This document shows positions 11,001-21,148 of a stretch of 64,000 bases of DNA, in pieces. Source of the DNA: Ceratopteris richardii (Eukaryota > Streptophyta > Polypodiopsida > Polypodiales > Pteridaceae); NCBI GenBank assembly GCA_020310875.1, contig CM035423.1, positions 140,700,723-140,764,722 on the forward strand. Reading direction: 5' to 3'. The position numbers and the translations under genes are program-made. Below the pieces are notes generated by a model. It had not been told where the DNA came from and did no database searches. It saw only the letters and a program-made list of their open reading frames with translations. Position 1 is the stretch's first letter. Each line of letters begins with the position of its first letter.

Positions 11001-11094
11001 TCATCCTTCTGGGGCTATTTTGGTTCCTCATTATCAACTAATTGGCTTCTCAATTGTCTCAAATTTTGCCCTTAAAAAGACTCAGAATGTTCTG

Positions 11095-11486
11095 GATGAT
11101 ACTACACTAGGCGATACCACTCTTGCCACGATATGATACCACTATTTACCGTGATACGATACTTCTGCAGGTGACGATATGATACTTGGGACAGTCTTCG
11201 ATAGGATACTCGAATTCTCCACGATACGATACCAGAATTCTTTGCGATATGATACACCTTACTACACGATACGATACCAGAGAACTGAGTGATACGATAC
11301 TGCACCTTGACACGATACGATACTAGCACATTACACGATACGATACTAGATAGCTCAGGTGATATGATACCACTTTTGCCACAATATGATACTTGGACTC
11401 CTCACAATATGATACCTATGCAAGTCACGATACGATACCGTCAGCCCGCACAATACAATACTAGGTACACGATACGATACCAGTAT
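11095..11486 (-). repeat. Gypsy-B leader repeat array, gag-proximal part
   Basis: Direct array of a short core, on the minus strand GTATCGTATCGTG-like (plus strand 'gatacgatac'), separated by variable 9-13 base spacers at about 22-25 bp intervals. Continues at 15978 beyond NA-2. Matches the array in Gypsy-A at 52400-53220. Confidence 0.85.
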
Positions 11487-11491
11487 CATGC

Positions 11492-12302
11492 TGTTGAGCC
11501 CTAACCGGTTGAAACTAAGGGTGCAAAGTATTTTTTCTCTTAAGGTTCAAAGGGTGAATTTAAAATCTTAGGTGCAAAAGTAAAGAATTAAAAGGAAAGG
11601 TGAAGGTATGGAAGCGGCCGTGTACGCAAAGGTGGAAATAGGGCCGCCCAATCAAAATTTTGTTCTAAAGTCACTACAGGAAAAAGTAGTGAGTCGTTGG
11701 TGACCAGTTCAAAAGACAATCTTGGGACATTGAAAGGGCATCAAGATTGTATTACAGTTAGAGTGCGCGGAACCGGCGCACTCAACAAAAAGAGAGACAA
11801 AAGGCTATTCTTGGACACTAGAAGAAAAGAGCAAGAGGAGAAGTGAAGAGTCACTGGTGTGTGACGACCCCGGAAAGTGAAGAGTGCAAGAAGTGAGGCT
11901 AAGGGAGGTGCAGAGAGTGCGAAGCGAGACACACCAATCCCAAAAGTCTCTCTCCGCGATCAGGCCAGAAAAGTATTAGTCCCTCAGCTCGTGGAAGCTT
12001 AGTGCAAGGTGTGCACAAGGAGAAGCTGGAAGCAAGTGAAGGACTGGTGCAGAAGAGGCCGGCTGCTGGAAGATTCTGAGATAATTGATCTTTTATGATT
12101 GAGCATTCTCTGTAATTGCGCCCGAAGTATTAACTCGGATTGAATGAAACATTGCAATCCTTCTATTGTAATCAAAACCTCAAGGTTCAAAGGTTCAAAG
12201 GTGTTTCTGCAGAAGCTTGTCTGAGTTATTTCCTCTCTTGTTCTTCTTCTTTTTTTCTCCTACAAACCCTCAAACTCCTTCACGTCCAAGAAACCCCCAA
12301 CA
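11492..12302 (+). repeat. 5' LTR of NA-2
   Basis: 811 bp, TG...CA ends. No strong TATA box is visible. The minus-strand 63-aa ORFs in both LTRs are identical by descent and look like chance frames. 'AATTTGGCA' follows the LTR, resembling the start of the tRNA-Asp PBS (TTTGGCGCC), but the match is lost within a few bases. Confidence 0.95.
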
Positions 12303-13000
12303 AATTTGGCACGCCTCCCCCAACCCACCACCCCATCCGCCTCCCCCAACCCACCACCCAATCCGAATCCCCCCACCCCATCCCCATGCGACCCCCCCTT
12401 CCACTACCCTTCCAACTACCCACTCTCACCCTGCCCTCTCACACCCGCGCTTCGCCCCCCCATCTCCCCCCCCCCCTCTCTCAACCCCAACCCACCACCC
12501 CATCCGCCTCCCCCATCCCACCACCCCATCCGCCTCCCCCAACCCACCACCCCATCCGCCTCCCCCAACCCACCACCCAATCCGAATCCCCCCACCCCAT
12601 CCCCATCCGACCCCCCCTTTTCACTACCCTTCCAACTCCCCCCTCTCACCCCGCCCTCTCTCACCCGCGCTCCGCCCCCCCATCTTCCCCCCCTCTCTCA
12701 ACCCCAACCCACCACCCCATCCGCCTCCCCCAACCCACCATCCCATCCGCCTCCCCAATCCCACCACTCCATCTGCCTCCCCCCACCCACCACCCCATCC
12801 GAATCCCCCTTATCCCCACCCCCTCTCACCCCGATCTCACAACCGCAGCGCTCTCCGCCCCCATCTCCAACCCCCTCCCTCAATCCCTCTCTCACCCAGC
12901 TCCCAAACCACTTGGCCCCCCCTCTCCTACCACTCTTCTCTCCATCTGAGACTTCGCACCCATCGAAATCCGACATATTTCCCTCTCCTCAGGCTCTAGT
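12303..13000 (+). repeat. C-rich minisatellite in the NA-2 leader
   Basis: About 700 bp with almost no G on the plus strand, built from CCCAACCCACCACCCCATCC-type units. A larger unit of about 220 bp is duplicated (compare 12353-12470 with 12572-12690). Three overlapping Pro-rich frames here are by-products of the composition. The complementary strand is strongly G-rich and could form quadruplex structures (inference). It lies between the LTR and the ORF, where the PBS should be. Confidence 0.85.
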
Positions 13001-13005
13001 CCCCA

Positions 13006-14907
13006 ATGGCCGATCCTTCCACACAGGCAGCTCTTTCGGAATTCCCATCTTCGGCCTTACCAACGACCCATCCCACTGACCCTCATTCAGATCCTCAACC
13101 CTCTCATACCCGACCACTTACCACCCTCGTCTATCCGGTCCCGACATTGCCAGTTTCACTTTCCACCCCGCTTCCTACACCCACAGACTCCCATTATCCC
13201 CCACCAGATGCCTCAACTTTCGCTCGTCATACTCCATTTCCTCCCCCACTTCTAAATATTCCTACCTATTCAGTTCGCTCTGATTCAACCGATATTTATT
13301 CTCCACCTTCCCTTCCTCGCCCACCTTCCCCTTCTTCCTCTCCTTCTGTTTCGCAGACCTCGCAACCTTATTCGCCTTCCGGTGATTACATGCGCCTTTT
13401 TCTTCCACCGGATTTGAATATCCAAATTTGTCTTCATCTCTCCATTCCCCCCATTGAACTCCGTAATCTTTTCTCAGTCGAAAATCTTCAGTCTGCAGGA
13501 CTTTTGGGCTTGGCCAACGTTATCTTGCAGGAACCATCCAACCATAATGATGTCTATGAAGCTCTCAGGTTGTTCCCCACTTTTCGCACCGGCACTCTCA
13601 CCATCTCTGACCTTGCCACCAGTATACACTCCTCCATCATTCACTATAGCAGCCCTCCATTCTTATATTCGGGAGTATCACCCTCTGATACAATTGCTTT
13701 TTGTAAAGCTCGCTTTGAAAATCACGCAAGCTTTTCCATCCGAATGCAATCCATCCTTAATTCCTTCATCTTTTTCTTTTTACTTCGTTGCCCAACCTCT
13801 CGACTTCCACTGTCCGATATTCGCATTGCTGATCCACTCTACTGCTTCCTCACTAGCCGCCCGTACCCTTACGCCGCCCTCCTCTATAGTTCCTTAAGCT
13901 TGCGCTCCAGTAGACTTCGTGGAGCTATCACTCGCCAAACTCGTGCCTTCTCCATCTATTCTGCTCCATTGCTAGCTTGGTTATATCATCTCCCTGCGCA
14001 TTTTGCTAATCATTCACTACCCCAATCCCACATAGATCAGATTATGCCTTCCATCTCCCGCCCTCCCCCCTCCCCTACACTCTCCATTGGCTCGACTTCC
14101 GTTCCAACCCTACCCTCTGCACCACCTGATATTCCTCCCCTTCATCCACACTCTGCCTCCCCTCTCCTCACTACATCTCCTGCTACTGCCACAATTCATA
14201 CTCCTGATCCTGTTCCCCCTCATAGATCTTCTTCGGCCGCATCCTTTCGCCCATCCATTCAAACCCAACTCAACCCGCAAAACCCCACCTGTACACCCCC
14301 TCATCCTCCGAGTTCTGTTTTTCAACGTACCAGTGACCAACCTGCTCCTTCTCCAGCTACATCCCCTCCTCCCCCTCCATCTACATCCCCTCCTCCCCGT
14401 CCGCATGTAAACCCTCCTTCCAATCTCCCTCCAAATCCTCCTGCATCCACTACTCCGCCATTTGACCTCCCATCCACCCCTTCCTTTTTACATTTACTCC
14501 GCGATGCGAGCGCAGTTGCTCTTGGCAGTGCTCAAGCCTCCCAGATTTCCTTGGATTCGGTATCGGCGGCAGCGTCGGTTCATCAGCAATATATCTCCAC
14601 AATTGACAACATCAATCGCATGGCTACTTCTCAATGGCAATCGCTCAATGAAACGGCGCGATTGCTCAAAGAAGAGAGAGATCACTATCGTGATATGGCC
14701 GACTCTACGTTGAAAGCCTTGGAAGATCTTCAAAATCGCTCTAACTTAGGGCTATGTGCTAATCTTGCATGCAGACGTATACGACGCGACAGGGACAATC
14801 TTAGGCAATGCCTTAGTTCGCTACAGCATATGATTGAGCAAGCTTCTGCTCCTTTGCCCCCCTCTCCACCAACATCGGCTGAGAATCCCAATCACCCTGC
14901 ACAATAA
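13006..14907 (+). CDS. NA-2 protein, Pro-rich with a central globular domain and a coiled coil
   Basis: An intact 633-aa frame starting ATGGCCGATCC with good context. I do not recognise the family. Residues 1-125 are Pro/Ser/Thr-rich. About 126-345 is a hydrophobic, ordered-looking domain (for example DYMRLFLPPDLNIQICLHLS, SAPLLAWLYHLPAHFANHS). About 346-490 is again Pro/Ser-rich. Residues 495-610 are helical with a probable coiled coil and one CANLAC pair. There is no knuckle or enzyme motif. The architecture resembles the NA-1 protein only in general plan. Being uninterrupted in a region where other ORFs are broken, it is either young or under recent selection. Confidence 0.7.
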   Translation: MADPSTQAALSEFPSSALPTTHPTDPHSDPQPSHTRPLTTLVYPVPTLPVSLSTPLPTPTDSHYPPPDASTFARHTPFPPPLLNIPTYSVRSDSTDIYSPPSLPRPPSPSSSPSVSQTSQPYSPSGDYMRLFLPPDLNIQICLHLSIPPIELRNLFSVENLQSAGLLGLANVILQEPSNHNDVYEALRLFPTFRTGTLTISDLATSIHSSIIHYSSPPFLYSGVSPSDTIAFCKARFENHASFSIRMQSILNSFIFFFLLRCPTSRLPLSDIRIADPLYCFLTSRPYPYAALLYSSLSLRSSRLRGAITRQTRAFSIYSAPLLAWLYHLPAHFANHSLPQSHIDQIMPSISRPPPSPTLSIGSTSVPTLPSAPPDIPPLHPHSASPLLTTSPATATIHTPDPVPPHRSSSAASFRPSIQTQLNPQNPTCTPPHPPSSVFQRTSDQPAPSPATSPPPPPSTSPPPRPHVNPPSNLPPNPPASTTPPFDLPSTPSFLHLLRDASAVALGSAQASQISLDSVSAAASVHQQYISTIDNINRMATSQWQSLNETARLLKEERDHYRDMADSTLKALEDLQNRSNLGLCANLACRRIRRDRDNLRQCLSSLQHMIEQASAPLPPSPPTSAENPNHPAQ

Positions 14908-15123
14908 TTTGCCGTCCACAGTCTCAATCAATTGCTCATCCCCTTCATAATAATTGCTCTTAGCTTCCATTATCGCTTTGTCAATAAAATCCTCATCCCT
15001 CTGATTTTGTAAATAATTCTTGCAGGATGCCTTATGATTTTTCTTACTTAAATAATACTCGCACTCTTTATCTCTTTTCTTGCCTCAGATTCGTTCTTCT
15101 CCAGTTTTTGGTCTTGCTGTTGT

Positions 15124-15160
15124 CTCTCCGGGACGGAGAGATCTTTAGGTGGTGGGCATC
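15124..15160 (+). other. Hairpin and polypurine-like tract before the NA-2 3' LTR
   Basis: TCTCTCC, loop GGGAC, GGAGAGA form a perfect 7-bp stem, followed by 'aggtggtgggcatc' touching the LTR. The purine stretch is the likely plus-strand primer. The hairpin just upstream could be a terminator or packaging structure (inference). Confidence 0.6.
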
Positions 15161-15972
15161 TGTTGAGCCCTAACTGGTTGAAACTAAGGGTGCAAAGTAT
15201 TTTTTCTCTTAAGGTTCAAAGGGTGAATTTTAAATCTTAGGTGCAAAAGTAAAGAATTAAAAGGAAAGGTGAAGGTATGGAAGCGGCCGTGTACGCAAAG
15301 GTGGAAATAAGGCTGCCCAATCAAAATTTTGTTCTAAAGTCACTACAGGACAAAGTAGTGAGTCCTTGGTGACCAGTTCAAAAGACAATCTTGGGACATT
15401 GAAAGGGCATCAAGATTGTATTATAGTTAGAGTGCGCGGAACCGGCGCACTCAACAAAAAGAGAGACAAAAGGCTATTCTTGGACACTAGAAGAAAAGAG
15501 CAAGAGGAGAAGTGAAGAGTCACTGGTGTGTGACGACCCCGAAAAGTGAAGAGTGCAAGAAGTGAGGCTAAGGGAGGTGCAGAGAGTGCGAAGCGAGACA
15601 CACCAATCCCAAAAGTCTCTCTCCGCGATCAGGCCAGAAAAGTATTAGTCCCTCAGCTCGTGGAAGCTTAGTGCAAGGTGTGCACAAGGAGAAGCTGGAA
15701 GCAAGTGAAGGACTGGTGCAGAAGAGGCCGGCTACTGGAAGATTCTGAGATAATTGATCTTTTATGATTGAGCATTCTCTGTAATTGCGCCCGAAGTATT
15801 AACTCGGATTGAATGAAACAGTGCAATCCTTCTATTGTAATCAAAACCTCAAGGTTCAAAGGTTCAAAGGTGTTTCTGCAGAAGCTTGTCTGAGTTATTT
15901 CCTCTCTTGTTCTTCTTCTTTTTTTTCTCCTACAAACCCTCAAACTCCTTCACGTCCAAGAAACCCCCAACA
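15161..15972 (+). repeat. 3' LTR of NA-2
   Basis: 812 bp, about 98-99 percent identical to the 5' LTR by eye, one T longer in the T-run before CTCC. Followed directly by the target duplication CATGC. Confidence 0.95.
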
Positions 15973-15977
15973 CATGC

Positions 15978-16240
15978 GCAATACGATATCGCTCCATCAA
16001 CGATACAATACCAAGTGGACCACGATACGATACCACTGGCAGATCAAGATCGCGATACCAACTTGATGATACGATACCAAAAGTGGTATCGCGATACCTC
16101 AAGTGGTATCACGATACCTCAAGTGGTATGGTGATACCTCAAGTGGTATGGCGATACCTCGAGTGGTATGCGACGATATGATACTCGGCGAGTATCGTGA
16201 TACTAAGGAATTTTGGTATTGCGATACCAAAACATCGTGA
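15978..16240 (-). repeat. Gypsy-B leader repeat array, PBS-proximal part
   Basis: Continuation of the array interrupted by NA-2. Here both 'gatacgata' and 'ggtatcgcgatac' arrangements occur, so some neighbouring cores are inverted and could pair. Confidence 0.8.
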
Positions 16241-16884
16241 TACTACAACCAAAATTGCTTCAAACACAAAAACTTTTTGTACCAATTTGTTTCTCTCTCA
16301 CTCCTCTTCACTCCTGACTGTCATTCTCACTCAAGGAATCTCTTCAATCACTCTGTCCCACCCCGCGATACCGAAAACGTCTTTAATCACATGTATATGT
16401 GCTTTCAAGAGACTTTTGATGTTGAACTCTTAATGTAACTTACCTTTGGGATATCTTGCTTAAGTCTTGAGCTCACAAGGTAGCTTTTTGGGCTTGTAGG
16501 GCGTGATACTTCTCAGGCAATACCGGTCGCTATCAGCAGATGATACCAAATCTAGAGCAAGTGTCAAATGAACTACAATTTTTGGTTTTTATAGTTAGTG
16601 ATACCTGAAACCTATCCTACATTAATTTGGTAATTTTTTTTGGAAATTTTCTTGGTGATTTCAACTTACTCCTACTACACTTCTCTCCTTAACCTAACCC
16701 TAACTCCTCTTCTCTCCTCCTCTCCTAACCCTAAACCTAAAAACTCATTACACACACCTCTGGGATGTGAAGTAACAAGTGTTGAAGTGTCTGACTACTT
16801 TCCACTGAACGAACTCACTTCTACAAGTATGATTCCTTCACTCCAGAGCTATAACCATCACGAAGGCACCTTGGTTGAGTGTGT
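16241..16884 (-). other. Gypsy-B leader, unique part
   Basis: Matches the same stretch of Gypsy-A after its PBS (51739-52380), including a segment with 'ccctaaccctaa'-like pieces. No conserved frame. It is leader RNA of the element. Confidence 0.7.
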
Positions 16885-16902
16885 TCCCCGGCAACGGCAC
16901 CA
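16885..16902 (-). other. tRNA-Asp primer binding site of Gypsy-B
   Basis: On the minus strand TGGTGCCGTTGCCGGGGA, one base off the complement of the 3' end of plant tRNA-Asp(GUC) including CCA. It lies 6 bases inside the LTR end. Confidence 0.85.
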
Positions 16903-16908
16903 AAAACG

Positions 16909-17160
16909 TGTGTACCTAAGTCAGCAAGTCTTAGGGACTTGTGTCAAAGAGACTAAATCTCATTTTCCACACAAGTACATATAGTGGTGGATTGACACAC
17001 GCTTAATTATCAATCCGAAGAACCTACCAAACCAAGTGTATGAGGACATGTGCACACATGATGGAAAGTGAAGTGGTTCAGCTAAAATGCAAGAGAAAAG
17101 ACTAAACTACCTCTCCAACTCACTTAAACTCTGAAAATGTCTACCCTGATACCACTTACA
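16909..17160 (-). repeat. LTR-B of Gypsy-B, 5' LTR, U5-side fragment
   Basis: About 250 bp matching the 3' end of the LTR-B copies at 24824-25704 and 50826-51714, ending ...TTAGGTACACA on the minus strand. It is cut at TGTAAGTGG (17160), where copia LTR sequence starts. Confidence 0.85.
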
Positions 17161-17821
17161 ACGAATTATTAACATACGATGCAAATCTTATGTTAACCTC
17201 CATCCAATGTCTTTGAAGTACACCGAAATCTTCATGTAGAAGACAATCTTCAAATACATTATGTAGATGGTTGATCCACAAGATACTGATGGGCAAGTCC
17301 TCTCCATAAGCAAGAGTGTGAGCACACTCTTCTTCTCCAAGAAGAACTCCATAGCCGCTCCTCAACATGCTCCAAGATAGCACCATGGCTGCCCCATGTG
17401 CTAAGAGCACCACCTCTATTGAGGTACCATACTTGGCATTGAACGAGGTGTAGGATACACAAGGAGACCCCAAACATGTTCTTATATAGTTGAATCTCCA
17501 TAAAATAAAGCACTCCAAAAGCATAAAGCAAGATCTTAGCAGTCCTACAAAAGCTATCATTGTAGCGATTCTATGAAAAAGCTCCTCGATAGTTTTTCGT
17601 TCGCGTTTGTTTTTTTTCAAAGCGTGTAAAAAAAAACTTGTCCCGTGTTTCACGCTACCGCTGCCAAGATTTGAACCCATGTCATAGCTTTGGGAGGACG
17701 CTGCTTTATCCATGATGTCTAGCATTGTTTGCTTGTAGAGACTACTAAAGCAGTAGCTACTCAACCTGTTATACTCTAAGCAAAATGGACCAATGGGACA
17801 TTGAAACATTGTTTTCCAACA
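17161..17821 (-). repeat. Copia LTR (beta)
   Basis: Begins on the minus strand TGTTGGAAAACAATG right after a G-run polypurine tract and contains a TATA-like CTATATAAG. The far end, at the LTR-B junction, has no clean CA, so that boundary is approximate. It shares no sequence with the LTR at 19095-19609, so two copia families are mixed here. Confidence 0.65.
17590..17735 (-). repeat. Possible tRNA-derived SINE head inside the copia LTR
   Basis: On the minus strand GGATAAAGCAGCG is followed about 40 bases later by GGGTTCAAATCTTGGCA, resembling an A box and a B box (GGTTCRANNCC), then T- and A-runs. No target duplication was found. It could be part of the LTR itself. Confidence 0.3.
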
Positions 17822-17834
17822 ATCCCCCCTTCAA
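17822..17834 (-). other. Copia polypurine tract
   Basis: On the minus strand GAAGGGGGGATT directly precedes TGTTGG. Confidence 0.75.
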
Positions 17835-19058
17835 TGTCACAATGGTACAAACTGGACTTGATATATAACTTCATTCATCTGCAAACTTCATAAGCTTCAA
17901 ACTTGTGTTCCCCAAATTGACCTTCAAACCTTTTCTTCAAAAGTCTTCTTCAAAACTGAATTTTACTTTTCTTCAAACTTCACAAAGCTAAACTTGTTGA
18001 ATATGAACCATAATACCTGGGAAATTATGCAAACTAGATATCCAATAGTGTATACATCAAGCACTGCTTGACAACAAATGTAGCATGTACTGACTCTTAC
18101 TTTCCCTTTGGAATTGTTGGACCTTCTTTTTCTACATCTTTCCTCCACCTGATGATGATGTTAACATCTTCAAACTTCTCTTTCATACCTTTTGTTCTCT
18201 TCGTCTTGAAGTAGTAAGCACTCTTAACTTCTTCAAATGAAGTTTTCTTGTCCTCTAATACAAAGAGCAAGAGACAAAACAAACATGGTATATAAATGGA
18301 AGTGAATATAGAATCATGTTTTACCATCTCCTGATATCTCTAAATTAGAACTCTACTTCAAATGTGAATGATATGACTAAATTCACCAACCTTTTGGCTA
18401 AATGCTGAATTACCTCTCTAGTTACCTTTCTAGAGTACCTAGATCGAACTCTGTACCTTGATATCCAACCAACTTACAACACAAAATTGGCTAAAAAACT
18501 CATCCCATCTCCAAATTTGACTTCATGGATAGGCTTTCTTGCCATGAAAGAGATCTATCGAAACTTTCTAGAAAACCCTCTAGATACCTGCTTTGATATA
18601 GCTAATACTTTAACTTTCAAAAAATGAAAGTGTATAAAAGCACTCCTTGAATCCTTCAAATCTCTTCATAACTACTCTTCTAAGATATGACCTATAAGAT
18701 GATAATCTGATAGTAGAAACTAATACCTGTGATTTGATGTTCATCTGGTTCCTTCATCTTCTCCAAACCATTGTTTCTCCTTGAATTTGAAGCAGCCTTC
18801 TCTTCATCAAGTCTTGGTCTTCAAATAATAATTCTGTAAAGTATTTGCATACTCTTCCAAAAGTATTCGATTGCTAACATATCATCAACTTCATACTCCA
18901 CACTGATGAATAAACATGTGACTGAATTGTCTAATTCTCAAATCTCTACTCATCTAGATTAAGTGTGTATGTCAAATGTCAAATATTAGAAGATGCCCTT
19001 AAATCATATGTTGTAAACTTGGAAGCCTGGGAACCTAAGAATCTGAGAGTCTGATTGA
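17835..19058 (-). other. Copia-associated spacer, no recognisable gene
   Basis: About 1.2 kb between a polypurine tract on the left and a PBS on the right (element order reversed on the minus strand). AT-rich, only short frames, none with gag or pol motifs. Likely a leader joined to a 3' region after internal deletion. Confidence 0.4.
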
Positions 19059-19092
19059 GCTTTGATACCAAAACCCTAAAGCTCTGATACCA
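19059..19092 (-). other. Two tandem tRNA-iMet type PBS-like sites
   Basis: On the minus strand TGGTATCAGAGC (19092-19081) is followed 22 nt later by TGGTATCAAAGC (19070-19059). The first is a perfect copia PBS, next to the LTR end with a 2-base spacer. Confidence 0.75.
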
Positions 19093-19094
19093 AA

Positions 19095-19609
19095 TGTTGG
19101 AAATTTAGTAGGCCCATAACTAATACCATAGGTCCAAGTTCCATAGGTCCATGATCTACAACATAAATTTTAGAAATCTTCCAATATTGACAAAACATGA
19201 ACATACCACACATAATCATACAAATGATGAGACAAAGATAGAGAAAGATTAGACAACATGTGTAAAGTGTTACGTAAGCCACTACGTACTCACACTATCA
19301 TATATACAAATGTCAATTTACAAAGTGGGAGCAAAAATCTCAACCATTCTATGTGAACAAAAATAGATGGATGAGTGTATGTACAAAAGTTACAAGCATA
19401 TTCAGATGTATGGACAGAAATCTGAATATATATGAGATGTGTGACCTAATAGGTTGTAGAAGAGTGAATATGAGTGACAAAAAGAGGAAGGATCAATCTG
19501 AAACTCATAATCAGCAAACCCTCATCTGAACTTAGGCTATGGAAGACCCTAAATTAGATATGTGTGTGAAAAGATCCCATACTTACAAGATTAGCATAGA
19601 ATGCTAACA
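19095..19609 (-). repeat. Copia LTR (alpha)
   Basis: On the minus strand it starts TGTTAGCATTC after RNase H coding sequence and ends TTTCCAACA just before a PBS. So it is in 3' LTR position relative to RNase H and in 5' LTR position relative to the PBS. The same paradox occurs at 7217-7909. Confidence 0.6.
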
Positions 19610-19622
19610 AGTTTGCTGTTAC

Positions 19623-21148
19623 TCATGTGAACCACCTTCTTTGAAACCTCATCCAAATGCATGTATCATGCATGTACTGATTCTCCTGTGTGCATAAAGA
19701 GAATATATGTCCAAGAATATCTCGAGTGTGAACCTTCTCAAGAATAATGTGCTTAGTGGCTAAGCAATCTCTAATGAAGTGATACCTCACCTCAATGTGC
19801 TTGGTCTTTGCATAATAGACCAGATTCTTAGCCAAAGCAATGGCACTCTGACTATCACTGAGCAAGCGAGGTACATGCTGAGGTAAACCCATATCACAAG
19901 CAAGATGAGAAAGCCACAATGCTTCCTTACATGCCTCACTTGCTGCAACATACTCTGTTTCTCTGGTGGAAATAGCTGTACATTCTTGAAGACGAGATCT
20001 CCAAGAGATAGCACCTCCAACAAAATGAAAAATGTACCTTGATGTAGAATTACGATTTTCTACACAGCTAGCATAATCAGCATATGTGTAACCAATAATG
20101 GATGCTTTCCCTCTATCGAAGCATAGACACTTGTCCTTAGTGCCACTCAGATATCTCAAAATCATCTTGACCGCTTCCCAATGTTTCTTGCTAGGATTAG
20201 ATATATATCTGCTCACAATTCCCACTACAAATGCAATGTCTGGTCTTGTAGCTAACATAACATACATGAGACTACCAAAAGCAGACTAATAGGGAATTTT
20301 GGTCATGAATTCCTTTTCCTCATCTGATTTGGGGCAATCGTCCTTGCTCAATTTCACATATGTGGGTAAAGGTGTACTCAATGCCTTTTCACCCTGCATA
20401 TTGAACCGGTGAAGTACTTTGGATATGTACTCACTTTGAGACAAGTATATGCATCTTTTACTCCTATAACGAGTAATGGGCATGCCAAGAATATGTTTGG
20501 CATCCCCTAGATCCTTCATATCAAATGTCTGACTCAATTTCTTTTTGAGAACTAACAAATCATAAAAGGACTTCCAAACAATCAACATATCATCGACATA
20601 AAGTATCAAGCATATCAAGCAGCCATCTGAGCATTTGTGTAGAGACAATGATCGTCATTGCTTTGAGAATAGCCTTGAGATTTCATAAAGGCATCGAACT
20701 TTTGGTACCATTGTCTAGGGGTCTGTTTAACTCCATACAAGCTCTTCTTAATCTTACAAACTAGAGTTTACTTGCTAGGAACTACATAACCCTCTGGTTG
20801 TTCCATATAGATCTCATTTGTAAGATCTCCATGCAAGAAAGCAGTTTTCACATCCATTTGGACTAGCTCTAAGTCCTCCATTGCAAAGAATCCAAGCAAC
20901 ATGCGTAGGGTAGTCATCTTGGCCACTGGAGAGAAGATTTCCTTGAAATTAACGCCATGTTGTTTCTTAAAACCCTTTGCAACGAGGCGTGCTTTATACT
21001 TTGGAGAAGCACTATTTGATGTGAATTTCAGCGTATATACCCATTTACATGGTAAATCTTTCCTGCCCTTTGGCAAAGTTACTAAATCCCAAGTACCATT
21101 CTTGTGAATAGAATCCAACTCACTCTTCATGGCATGCTCCCACGACAT
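19623..21148 (-). pseudogene. Copia-C reverse transcriptase and RNase H
   Basis: TNT1/Tork-like. [51 protein letters not shown], then after a break ILYVDDMLIVWKSF with YVDD intact near 20600. RNase H: KHWEAVKMILRYLSGTKDK, GYTYADYAS (the usual GYTDAD changed), then AKTKHIEVRYHFIRD. The C-terminus loses family similarity after this. Stops and frameshifts near 20280 and 20650-20770. Confidence 0.85.

Larger units (their letters stand above)
11492..15972 (+). mobile_element. NA-2, complete non-autonomous LTR retrotransposon
   Basis: Two LTRs of 811 and 812 bp, both starting TGTTGAGCCC and ending CCCCCAACA, flank an interior of about 2.9 kb. The 5-bp target duplication CATGC is perfect (11487-11491 and 15973-15977). 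The LTRs differ at roughly ten substitutions and one T-run indel, so the insertion is fairly young. The interior has one large ORF and no RT, integrase or protease. The element sits in the repeat array of the Gypsy-B leader. Its autonomous partner is not in this window. Confidence 0.95.
10179..17160 (-). mobile_element. Gypsy-B, 5' part (5' LTR, PBS, leader, gag N-terminus)
   Basis: Reading on the minus strand: partial LTR-B (17160-16909), tRNA-Asp PBS (16902-16885), leader with a repeat array, then gag from 11000 to 10179. NA-2 (11492-15972) is inserted in the leader. The LTR is cut at 17160 by copia DNA and gag is cut at 10179. Its continuation, from later in gag, is on the plus strand at 22591. 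Confidence 0.8.

Noticed and set aside
12140..13079. Three overlapping Pro-rich ORFs
   Set aside because: They arise from the C-rich minisatellite and run through the LTR end. The real ORF starts at 13006.
16690..16745. Telomere-like 'ccctaaccctaa' pieces
   Set aside because: Only two or three irregular units, part of the Gypsy-B leader and matched at the same place in Gypsy-A.
17655..17675. tRNA gene suggested by a B-box-like sequence
   Set aside because: No acceptor stem, D arm or anticodon arm can be drawn. Kept only as a possible SINE head.
17156..17809. 217-aa minus-strand ORF as a gene
   Set aside because: It lies within the copia LTR between the polypurine tract and the LTR-B junction and has no known motif. 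LTRs often have chance frames.
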